A DNA stretch of 8,643 nucleotides from Rickettsiales bacterium (GCA_023301015.1 JALZVI010000179.1:1-8643), one strand, 5' to 3'. Shown: positions 1 through 5,840, numbered from the stretch's first letter. Program-made: numbers and translations. The notes: a model not told the origin generated them from the sequence alone.

Positions 1-199
1 GCAAAGATGAGTATCGACTATTAATTTGATCGAACTCACAGCTGACGTATTTGAAATATATTTTTTTAAATAAGCCGCGAGCCTTACGAAGCCAAAATAG
101 GAGATTCTTAACTGTTGTCGCGTACTGTACCCCAGCTCTGACAGTAGAAATAGTTGGCATATTGATCTCTTGTTACGACACCAAGGCATATCGAAGAAC

Positions 200-272
200 G
201 CCTCTATAGCTCAGCTGGGAGAGCGTGGCACTGAAGTTGCCAAGGTCGCTGGTTCGATCCCGGCTGGAGGCA
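200..272 (+). tRNA. tRNA-Phe (anticodon GAA)
   Basis: A complete 73-nt cloverleaf can be folded by eye. The acceptor stem GCCTCTA/TGGAGGC has one U-G pair. The D stem is GCTC/GAGC, the anticodon stem TGGCA/TGCCA is perfect, and the loop CTGAAGT gives anticodon GAA at 233-235. A 5-nt variable loop is followed by the T stem GCTGG/CCGGC with loop TTCGATC. The discriminator base is A, as is usual for tRNA-Phe. There is no intron and CCA is not encoded. Internal Pol III control elements are present: an A box around 207-219 (TAGCTCAGCTGGG) and a B box at 251-261 (GGTTCGATCCC). With the T-run that follows, this points to transcription by a eukaryotic Pol III. Large algal viruses often carry a few tRNA genes; here no second tRNA is seen in the window. 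Confidence 0.95.
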
Positions 273-287
273 TTTTTTCTTTTTTTT
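273..287 (+). terminator. Pol III-type T-run terminator of the tRNA
   Basis: Immediately after the discriminator base the sense strand reads six T, one C and then eight T. This is the canonical RNA polymerase III termination signal. No hairpin is needed. It supports an independent tRNA transcript rather than processing from the mRNA of the downstream gene. Confidence 0.8.
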
Positions 288-317
288 ATAATCTGAAACC
301 ATTTGGATTTGATGTAC

Positions 318-328
318 TTTTATTTATA
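318..328 (+). promoter_or_regulatory. candidate AT-rich promoter element TTTTATTTATA
   Basis: The 11-mer TTTTATTTATA lies 27 nt before the ATG at 356. The identical 11-mer occurs at 7471-7481, 15 nt before the sulfotransferase ATG at 7497. A short AT-rich element close to the start is typical of giant-virus late promoters, but such words are common in AT-rich spacers, so this is only a candidate. Confidence 0.3.
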
Positions 329-355
329 TCTATATTATAAGAGGAGGGGGGGATC

Positions 356-2521
356 ATGTCAGTCACATGGGTACAGAATGGTTCAAGCCAATTCGAGGTG
401 TCCTCTAAAGATCATCTTTTGCAAATAATGACACAGGGTACCTATTCTACTGATGCTGGTACACCTCCGGCAAGTGCTGCAGCTTATTGGTCGTCTTCTT
501 TCATCCAAACTGTTGACATTGATTTGGCAAATGATGCTAACATTACTCCCATTGGGACATCAAGTACAAAGTTCACTGGTCAGTATGATGGTGATTCGTA
601 TTCTATTTCCAATTGGTTGTATACTACAGCAACAAGTCACCCAGGTCTATTCGGTTACACCAATACTGGATGTATTCTTAAGAATATGAGATTAGCAGGA
701 ATATGGAACATGGACGTCGACTTCACCGGACACGGAGGTTTCCTGTGTGCACAATTCGAAAATTCATCTGCCTATAACATAGAAGGAGATTTCGACGTAG
801 GTACATACTTTGGACCAACTACTTCTAATTACGTACAAGCAGGTACAATGATTGGTTATGCCAAGACTTGTACTTTGCAAGGTTTCGTGGTTAAAGGTTC
901 TGTTGATATGGACGATTCCAGTACTAACAACAGAGGACAGGGAGGTGTTTTTGGTAACACAGAGAAATCGTATGTTAAGTTTATCCAGAATGTTGCCGAT
1001 TTCCCCAGTGGTATCAAAAATCCATTCAGAACTGCTGGTATATGCGCATTTTCGGAACAGGATTATGAATGGTCTAACGTACAATGTGCAATGACAGGTG
1101 ATATTTGGTCAGCTAACCCTGGGGGTATATTTGGTTATATCCGACTAGGAAGTACTGCATCGCCCATTATTGACAATATCGTTTTAAGTATGACAGGTAA
1201 TATAATGAATGCGGCAGGATCCTCTGCAAGTGGTGGAGCATTCGCTTATCAATTTGTCACTGCCTATATAGATACAACTCTTAATAGGTTTGTAAATTAC
1301 ATGACTGGTGATTGTAGTTCTGGAACTGCAAGTTCCTTATTCGGTTCATTTGATTTAACTATACAAAACAGTATAATTGCTCCAAATGGAACACTTTCAG
1401 TTGTTGATGTATCAAACTCGTCCTCGAACTCTGGTGTTTTTACAGAAACAACCAAGTATGACGAGTCATTTGGTCTAACTTTCTCTATTAACAATGGTGG
1501 TTCAAGTGATTCTGCTTCATTGACTGGTTTCCTTACCCATGCATCGTTTACAGAACTACCATACATTGATCTTAGTGGGACAGACGACGAAGGGAACTCT
1601 TATGATTGGGATTTCATATATGGAAACGTGGGTGGAAATGCAACAGAATATCCTCTGTATACTCATGCCGTGCTACACAAGGGTGATATGATTGCACCTT
1701 TCGTTGTAGATTATGACACAGTAGCATCTGGTTTTGACGGAACTTCACTGCAACTCACATTCGCAAATACTACTACTGATACCGTATATGTGCAACTTGC
1801 ATTCACAGTAACTAGTACAACTGCGGGGACAACTACCACTTGGTCACTACCGGCACCACTTACTGTTGTCAGTGGGGTATTAACTGCTGAAGTTACACTA
1901 GAAGATTCAGGTGCTACCGCTTATAGAATTTCCATAACTCCAGATGGAGGCTCCGAAGTAGTATCTGTATCCACAACCACAGAATTAATACACACCATCA
2001 GTAACCTGTCTCCAGTTACAAACTACACAGTTTCTTTGTATACTGATACAGGTGCAGGATTTGTATCCGAAGCATCGGAATCTATTACCACTCTTGCTAA
2101 TATATCTGGTAACTACGATAAGACTGATTATGACGATGGTAGCGGTGGATTTGATCTGTCTGAGTTTAATGATACATCTCTGGGTCACATCTCGGAAGTT
2201 ATGGACTCTTTGTTCACAACTGGTGATTCGATCAGTCTAGAGGTAGATAGTATTGTACGTGATACCACGTTTTCTAACGTAGCCGGTACTCTGACTATAG
2301 ACAAACTTGAAACAGAACCTATAATTTCGGTTGGATTCGATGGACTAGCTTCACAAACAACAAGTGTGAATCTAACTGACGAAGCTGATGTTTCTACAAC
2401 ATACGGTATAGTTTACGATGGGATTGAATCAGACCCAACATACTCTATAAACGGAGGAAGTTACAAGGCCGGTCAAAGTTTGGTTTTAAATGGTAAAAAG
2501 GTAACAATATTTAACTTTTAA
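356..2521 (+). CDS. Large virion-surface/adhesin-type protein: right-handed beta-helix repeats plus FN3 domain
   Basis: This is a 721-residue protein rich in Ser, Thr, Gly and Asn, with no membrane segment or signal peptide. Residues about 95-335 carry a glycine/aromatic motif at a regular spacing of about 30-37 residues: GLFGYT (97), GGFLCAQ (127), GTMIGYA (163), GGVFGNT (197), AGICAFS (227), GGIFGYI (256), GGAFAYQ (293) and SSLFGSF (327). This resembles GLUG-type beta-helix repeats of adhesins and fibres. The segment WDFIYGNVGGNATEYPLY (418-435) looks like the usual end of such a domain. Residues about 500-580 form a recognisable fibronectin type III domain with the signature LSPVTNYTVSLYT; 452-498 may be a degenerate beta sandwich. 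The C-terminal ~140 residues are Asp-rich and unassigned, and contain a SDPTY motif also seen in the 534-aa protein. The start is ATG 356, shortly after a G7 tract. The likely role is a virion fibre or host-attachment protein. Domain classes are read from sequence; the role is inferred. Confidence 0.85.
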   Translation: MSVTWVQNGSSQFEVSSKDHLLQIMTQGTYSTDAGTPPASAAAYWSSSFIQTVDIDLANDANITPIGTSSTKFTGQYDGDSYSISNWLYTTATSHPGLFGYTNTGCILKNMRLAGIWNMDVDFTGHGGFLCAQFENSSAYNIEGDFDVGTYFGPTTSNYVQAGTMIGYAKTCTLQGFVVKGSVDMDDSSTNNRGQGGVFGNTEKSYVKFIQNVADFPSGIKNPFRTAGICAFSEQDYEWSNVQCAMTGDIWSANPGGIFGYIRLGSTASPIIDNIVLSMTGNIMNAAGSSASGGAFAYQFVTAYIDTTLNRFVNYMTGDCSSGTASSLFGSFDLTIQNSIIAPNGTLSVVDVSNSSSNSGVFTETTKYDESFGLTFSINNGGSSDSASLTGFLTHASFTELPYIDLSGTDDEGNSYDWDFIYGNVGGNATEYPLYTHAVLHKGDMIAPFVVDYDTVASGFDGTSLQLTFANTTTDTVYVQLAFTVTSTTAGTTTTWSLPAPLTVVSGVLTAEVTLEDSGATAYRISITPDGGSEVVSVSTTTELIHTISNLSPVTNYTVSLYTDTGAGFVSEASESITTLANISGNYDKTDYDDGSGGFDLSEFNDTSLGHISEVMDSLFTTGDSISLEVDSIVRDTTFSNVAGTLTIDKLETEPIISVGFDGLASQTTSVNLTDEADVSTTYGIVYDGIESDPTYSINGGSYKAGQSLVLNGKKVTIFNF

Positions 2522-2540
2522 TTTAAGTATAAACTACACG

Positions 2541-2574
2541 TAAATTATAATAGTATGTTAGTTTTTATAATTTA
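2541..2574. terminator. AT-only hairpin between convergent genes (candidate mRNA 3' end)
   Basis: A perfect 10-bp inverted repeat, TAAATTATAA (2541-2550) and TTATAATTTA (2565-2574), encloses a 14-nt loop. It lies 20 nt after the stop of the 721-aa gene and about 60 nt beyond the stop of the convergent channel gene. Palindromic hairpins mark transcript 3' ends in mimiviruses, so it may serve both genes. In AT-rich DNA a chance palindrome of this size is possible. Confidence 0.4.
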
Positions 2575-2632
2575 AAATCTTATAACTTGAAGATTCAACC
2601 ACATTTATAATATCAAACCATATCAATTATTT

Positions 2633-3475
2633 TTATAGACAACAAACAGCTCTACTTGTAACACCAGAGACTAGTATGTTATTTACACCACACCTGGACT
2701 GGTGGTATAGGTAAAATGTGTATAAAAACATGAATATAGTCAGTATACTGAAAACCACTGCATCTACATCATGATGTGTAAAATTATTTATCTTACTTGC
2801 AATTTCCTCGTCAAAATTATAAAATGCAAATAGAGTAACAAACACTTTCATGAGAAGACTCAAAAACAAACACTTCTCTATACAAGTAAGTTTGTTAGTC
2901 TGAGGAACAGTGAAAAAGAGTGCGACATCTGTAAGCATAAACGTTGACCCAACTGATACCCATGTACCACGACCACCTTCTTCATCTTCAGCCTTGATCG
3001 CATGAGTAAGCTGTAAAACCAATGTAAGTATATAAGGGATAACCATATACTTCAAAACTGATTCCAGGCTACGTTCTACCTTGTATTTCCATATAAATGT
3101 GTGTGTGTCACCGACAATGGTCTTTTTCATTTTGAAGTCATTGAGGTTTGAAATCCTCTTTGTATCTACAGTTACATTCTTACATGTGGTATGTATATCA
3201 AAAAATAGAAATTGCCTGTTAAAAGGCATATCCTTTAAATTATTGATCATTGTCAAGGTAGCATTGAAAAACACCGACACGGATTTCACATCATCATGAA
3301 CAACTTTCATATCACTCATCGCCATCGAGTTTTTGAAAAATACCATGTTTATGTCAAAATCATCACAAACTCCTTCCTTTTTGTAATACGTCATTAAAAA
3401 TGAAATATCAACTTCGGTAGAATGCTGGAAAACGCTCCCGACATTGATGACTTCTACCTTGAGATTGTTGTACAT
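2633..3475 (-). CDS. Putative viral pentameric ligand-gated ion channel subunit (Cys-loop/Pro-loop superfamily)
   Basis: This is a 280-residue protein with a beta-rich N-terminal half and four predicted membrane helices. Residues 7-31 fit strands beta1-beta2 of the family (VEVINVGSV...STEVDISFLMTYY). Residues 79-93 (NLKDMPFNRQFLFFD) match the superfamily Cys-loop region, usually DL..FPFDxQ.L; Pro84 and Gln88 are kept and the Asp is Asn86. The flanking disulfide cysteines are absent, as in prokaryotic members. VER (132-135) leads into TM1 about 141-158 with the hallmark VIPYIL (Pro147). TM2 about 172-190 (GSTFMLTDVALFFTV) is followed by a Pro191 loop. TM3 is about 201-220 and TM4 about 238-258. 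The extracellular domain is about 135 residues, against roughly 200 usually, and no signal peptide is seen. The only in-frame start is ATG 3475; a stop lies 11 codons upstream. Alternative: a four-TM viral membrane protein that only resembles the family. The ligand, ion selectivity and role are unknown; depolarising host or virion membranes is inference. Confidence 0.72.
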   Translation of the reverse strand: MYNNLKVEVINVGSVFQHSTEVDISFLMTYYKKEGVCDDFDINMVFFKNSMAMSDMKVVHDDVKSVSVFFNATLTMINNLKDMPFNRQFLFFDIHTTCKNVTVDTKRISNLNDFKMKKTIVGDTHTFIWKYKVERSLESVLKYMVIPYILTLVLQLTHAIKAEDEEGGRGTWVSVGSTFMLTDVALFFTVPQTNKLTCIEKCLFLSLLMKVFVTLFAFYNFDEEIASKINNFTHHDVDAVVFSILTIFMFLYTFYLYHQSRCGVNNILVSGVTSRAVCCL

Positions 3476-3515
3476 GATAATTTTGTGATGAGTGGGGGGG
3501 GTAATTTAAGTTCCG

Positions 3516-3525
3516 TATATTTATA
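3516..3525 (-). promoter_or_regulatory. TATA-like element upstream of the channel gene
   Basis: Read on the minus strand, the sequence is TATAAATATA, 40 nt before the ATG at 3475. A C8 run (3494-3501 as G8 on the plus strand) lies between it and the start. The element and spacing suit a TATA-type promoter, but there is no expression evidence. Confidence 0.35.
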
Positions 3526-3549
3526 GAATTTCTCATTTTTTAGAATATA

Positions 3550-3601
3550 CCGGTAATATTATCCGGCAAGATTATTCGGTAAGATTATTATGTGAGATTT
3601 C
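3550..3601. repeat. 13-nt tandem repeat in the divergent intergenic region
   Basis: Three consecutive 13-nt units are CCGGTAATATTAT (3550-3562), CCGGCAAGATTAT (3563-3575) and TCGGTAAGATTAT (3576-3588). A fourth, degenerate unit TATGTGAGATTTC (3589-3601) matches the third at about 8 of 13 positions. The array sits between the start of the channel gene (leftward) and the Ser-tract gene (rightward). Its position suggests repeated protein-binding sites acting on one or both promoters, or simply slippage-derived repeats. Confidence 0.8.
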
Positions 3602-3635
3602 AATGAAAATAATTTCGAAATATTTTGTTGGCTCA

Positions 3636-3663
3636 CCCACCCCACCCCACCACAACTCACCCC
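3636..3663 (-). other. G-quadruplex-capable tract in the 5' region of the Ser-tract gene
   Basis: The plus strand carries C runs at 3636-3638 (3), 3640-3643 (4), 3645-3648 (4) and 3660-3663 (4). The minus strand therefore has four G runs separated by loops of 11, 1 and 1 nt, which fits a three-tier intramolecular quadruplex. It lies 49-76 nt before the ATG at 3712, on the template strand of that gene. The surrounding intergenic DNA is otherwise AT-rich. Folding is predicted from the pattern only. Confidence 0.45.
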
Positions 3664-3687
3664 ACCTCACCACAACTCATCCACCCT
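3648..3687. repeat. 20-nt C/A-rich direct repeat, two copies
   Basis: 3648-3667 and 3668-3687 are adjacent 20-nt units agreeing at 17 of 20 positions; the first 12 bases (CACCACAACTCA) are identical. The tract is nearly free of G on the plus strand and would form most of the 5' leader of the Ser-tract gene. It could be read as a Pro/His/Thr-rich N-terminal extension only from a non-ATG codon at 3625, which is not favoured. Confidence 0.75.
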
Positions 3688-3711
3688 AGCCAATACCAGT
3701 ACATCATTAAA

Positions 3712-4704
3712 ATGAACACTGATATGGAACCTCCTTCTCCTTCATCCCCTCCCAGTGAAAAAACGGACTCTACACAACGTAGGGCATTCTTTCCTGAGAC
3801 TCCTAAAGGTACTATACCTAAAGTTTCTATGAGGATTGAACAACCTCCCTCTGCAAGCCCTCCTTCTTCATCTGGTTCGAGCTCGTCTAGTTCGAGCTCG
3901 TCTAGTTCAAGCTCATCTAGTTCCAGTTCATCCGAATCAAGTTCAGCTGGATCAAGGGAATCTGGTTACACCTACGACTCATTCAAGCCTCCTATACAGA
4001 ATGTACAGGATTTGTCTATACCCGGGGATGGCGATAATATCACCTTTTCATGTAGTCATCCTGATGACATGTCTATAGATGATATATTGAACAAGATTGG
4101 GGTAGTGGGATTGAAAAGTATTGGTGATATGTACAAGAAGTGGGAAATCAGGAACGAGAAATCCCATAAACCGGTTCCATTCTCTGATTGGTGTAACAAC
4201 TTTGACGAGGTTAATAAGTGTATGTTCCGTGTAAGAGCACTGGAAGAGCGTCTGAAGAGGAAGTACAAGATTGCCAAGACTTCTGAAGAATTTGATGATT
4301 TGAGGGAGATTATATACAATTTCAATAAAATCAATGTTTCCTCAAAGTGTCCGGTTGTATGGGGGGAAAATGGTAAATACAACCGGATAAAGAACAAAGA
4401 TTCTCTTGTGTCATGGTTAGAAACAGAATATGCACTCGAAAGGGGGCTATCACCTGACACAATTGGTGATTTTGAAGTTATTAGTACTGGTTATGGGTTA
4501 GTTACTATTGATACTAGTTTTAAGGGTGGGGTGGGATTCAGTTCATTCTGGATACCACAGAGGAAATTCAAATGTGAACCCTCTAAGGACTGGGAAACGT
4601 CAATCCACAAGGAAGTGGACCCTAGACTTCGTTATATGGATACAGTCAGTGGACATGGATGGAACCACGACTCCATATCTGGAAAACGCAAGGAAATGAA
4701 TTAA
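3712..4704 (+). CDS. Ser-tract protein of unknown function (330 aa)
   Basis: The ATG at 3712 is chosen because it has a TTAAAATGA context and is the first in-frame ATG; the frame stays open upstream to 3625 but only from a TTG through the C/A-rich repeat. Residues 1-50 are Pro/Ser-rich with charged patches (MEPPSPSSPPSEK, TPKGTIPKVSMR), probably disordered and suited to phosphorylation. A run of 19 Ser follows at about 56-74, then ESSSAGSRES. From about 118 the protein looks folded: a helical, charged stretch (MYKKWEIRNEKSHK...FDEVNKCMFRVRALEERLKRKYK...EEFDDLREI is a summary, with gaps) around 140-205. Then comes a mixed part with several Trp (VVWGENGKY, SFWIPQRKF, GHGWNH). No membrane segment or catalytic motif is recognised. 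The layout, a disordered acidic/Ser linker joined to a compact domain, could suit a virion or regulatory protein, but I do not recognise the family. Confidence 0.85.
   Translation: MNTDMEPPSPSSPPSEKTDSTQRRAFFPETPKGTIPKVSMRIEQPPSASPPSSSGSSSSSSSSSSSSSSSSSSSESSSAGSRESGYTYDSFKPPIQNVQDLSIPGDGDNITFSCSHPDDMSIDDILNKIGVVGLKSIGDMYKKWEIRNEKSHKPVPFSDWCNNFDEVNKCMFRVRALEERLKRKYKIAKTSEEFDDLREIIYNFNKINVSSKCPVVWGENGKYNRIKNKDSLVSWLETEYALERGLSPDTIGDFEVISTGYGLVTIDTSFKGGVGFSSFWIPQRKFKCEPSKDWETSIHKEVDPRLRYMDTVSGHGWNHDSISGKRKEMN
3875..3949 (+). repeat. Decaying 15-nt repeat encoding the poly-Ser tract
   Basis: Units of 15 nt start at 3875, 3890, 3905, 3920 and 3935. The first two are identical (GTTCGAGCTCGTCTA), the third differs at two positions, and the fourth and fifth are progressively diverged. 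Each unit codes for about five residues, almost all Ser, mixing TCN and AGY codons. The tract thus grew by duplication of a 15-nt unit, not by expansion of one Ser codon. Confidence 0.85.
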
Positions 4705-4730
4705 TAAAATAAACTAAAAATCTTGAATTT

Positions 4731-4754
4731 AAAGGTTGAGCGTCTGCTCCCTTT
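4731..4754 (+). terminator. Hairpin after the Ser-tract gene (candidate mRNA 3' end)
   Basis: AAAGG (4731-4735) pairs with CCTTT (4750-4754), and GAGC (4738-4741) pairs with GCTC (4746-4749), around a GTCT loop with a TT bulge on the 5' side. It is followed by a T/A-rich stretch and lies 26 nt after the stop at 4704. It is GC-containing in an AT-rich spacer, which makes chance less likely. It could end the upstream transcript or lie within the leader of the next gene. Confidence 0.45.
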
Positions 4755-4786
4755 TATATTATTTTAATGTTTTGTTAATATATAAA

Positions 4787-5410
4787 ATGTCATCCGAGAC
4801 AGAGTTAGAAGTTGTACGATGGGGAGATGGGACATTTGGGGCTAATTCTACAACTACCAAATTAAATACTGGAAATGAACTAGCAAGCATCTCCTGGACA
4901 TTCGACCCACCACTTGAAAATGTAACACACGTCAACTTCTCCGGTTTAACTGGTAACTGGAGTAAGGGAAATAGTAACAGATCACAGTTAAGAATAAGAG
5001 CAATGGCAGAAGATGGGTCACTTGTATGGTCTGCGAGTGGAAATCATATAAATGGGGGGAGAACTACAGCACAAGCTTTTAAATCTCTCACATACAATCT
5101 AGGAGGTGTACAAGTGGCACAAATATACTTTGCACGACAGAGGAGCAGAGCCATAAAATTTTCAGCCGTTACCACAAACCAACCAGCTTCTGCATCATTT
5201 ACACTTATGCACGTACCAACAGAACCATCGATATCATCAGTGGTTAGTTTATCCAATTCAATCGTTGTAAATATAAACAATGTAACCGATGGTTTAGTAT
5301 TATCGGTAGGTGATTTAGATTTTGATGTTACTGAATCAGAGGTAATTGTAGACGAATTAGAACCCAATACAACTTATAACGTTATACTCAAATCAACAGA
5401 AATCATTTAA
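4787..5410 (+). CDS. Small beta-rich secreted/virion-type protein with FN3-like C-terminus
   Basis: The protein has 207 residues from ATG 4787, preceded by AATATATAAA; the frame is open upstream to a TTG at 4736 but that leader lies in the hairpin spacer and is not favoured. Residues about 5-142 alternate hydrophobic and polar residues like a beta sandwich or jelly roll (VTHVNFSGLTGNW, SQLRIRAMAEDGSLVWSAS, QIYFARQRSRAIKFSAV, ASFTLMHV). Residues about 144-207 resemble an FN3 domain, ending in LEPNTTYNVILKS, but the domain is short (about 64 residues against about 90) and the protein stops right after it. Many Asn-X-Ser/Thr sites are present. There is no signal peptide or membrane helix. The stop overlaps the convergent membrane gene by 8 nt. 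A lectin-like or fibre-associated virion protein is a reasonable guess, but the family is not recognised. Confidence 0.8.
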   Translation: MSSETELEVVRWGDGTFGANSTTTKLNTGNELASISWTFDPPLENVTHVNFSGLTGNWSKGNSNRSQLRIRAMAEDGSLVWSASGNHINGGRTTAQAFKSLTYNLGGVQVAQIYFARQRSRAIKFSAVTTNQPASASFTLMHVPTEPSISSVVSLSNSIVVNINNVTDGLVLSVGDLDFDVTESEVIVDELEPNTTYNVILKSTEII

Positions 5411-5744
5411 ATGGTTTTTTTATAATACTAGTAGTAAACCCATACAACACATCCGATAATAGTACATGTGGTATATATTTAGTGTGATCAAATATTGCTA
5501 ATATCAATAAAACAATAGAATGGTATCCATGTACATCTCTTTTCCACCACACATTATCATTTTTAGTGAAATTTAGGTACACCGATGTTAAACCAAGTAA
5601 AATCGAGATAACCCGGAATGACTTTTTATGTTGATTTTTGTATGCCAAGTATACAAGAAGAAGTCTTATAGGTATACACACAGAATAGAATAGTATTTTT
5701 CTATCAGAAGGTGATGCACCATATTTTTCTATTATACCAGGCAT
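5403..5744 (-). CDS. Small polytopic membrane protein with WW..(x)H motif, giant-virus type
   Basis: This 113-residue protein has hydrophobic segments at about 17-35, 43-59, 74-86 and 91-106, separated by short basic loops (KNQHKKSFR, KNDNVWWKRD). From memory, large algal viruses encode a family of short four-helix membrane proteins. These have an Arg in the first helix, a WW...H signature before the third, and a final helix containing a Leu/Val-Asp pair. Here Arg27, WWKRDVHGYHS (66-76) and LLSDVLYG (95-102) fit that pattern. The start ATG 5744 is the natural one and faces the divergent 534-aa gene across a 96-nt spacer. The 3' end overlaps the convergent gene by 8 nt. The function of the family is unknown; an inner virion membrane location is plausible but inferred. 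Confidence 0.75.
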   Translation of the reverse strand: MPGIIEKYGASPSDRKILFYSVCIPIRLLLVYLAYKNQHKKSFRVISILLGLTSVYLNFTKNDNVWWKRDVHGYHSIVLLILAIFDHTKYIPHVLLSDVLYGFTTSIIKKPFK

Positions 5745-5840
5745 ATGTATTGAGTATAATATACGATTATATTTTACATGCCAAATGCTGTTGGTATCAC
5801 AAACAAAAAAGAAAATATTGATTAAAGTTAAAGATTACAA

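Noticed and set aside
1..199. Short open frame 1-24 ending in TAA and possible second tRNA or small RNA before the tRNA-Phe
   Set aside because: Seven codons are too few to call a gene end, both strands have frequent stops after it, and no stretch folds with a proper T arm (stem, TTC loop, stem). I see nothing supportable here.
764..1084. Minus-strand frame of 106 codons within the 721-aa gene, and similar shadow frames inside the 534-aa gene (6086-7222)
   Set aside because: They lie wholly inside strongly supported coding sequence with regular domain repeats and have no recognisable motif or own promoter.
3625..3711. N-terminal extension of the Ser-tract protein through the C/A-rich repeat
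   Set aside because: It starts at TTG, not ATG, and is a low-complexity Pro/His/Thr stretch from a non-coding repeat. The ATG at 3712 has a good viral context.
3875..3949. CRISPR-like array
   Set aside because: The 15-nt units are directly adjacent with no spacers and lie in frame within a Ser-coding tract.
4736..4786. Upstream extension of the 207-aa protein with a hydrophobic, signal-like start
   Set aside because: It begins with TTG inside a hairpin and the AT-rich leader. The ATG at 4787 is the first proper start, so the apparent signal sequence is probably translated spacer.
5804..5824. Mimivirus-like early promoter AAAATTGA before the 534-aa gene
   Set aside because: The sequence reads GAAAATATTGATT, which has two extra bases relative to AAAATTGA. 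A near match in an A-rich leader is not enough to call the motif.
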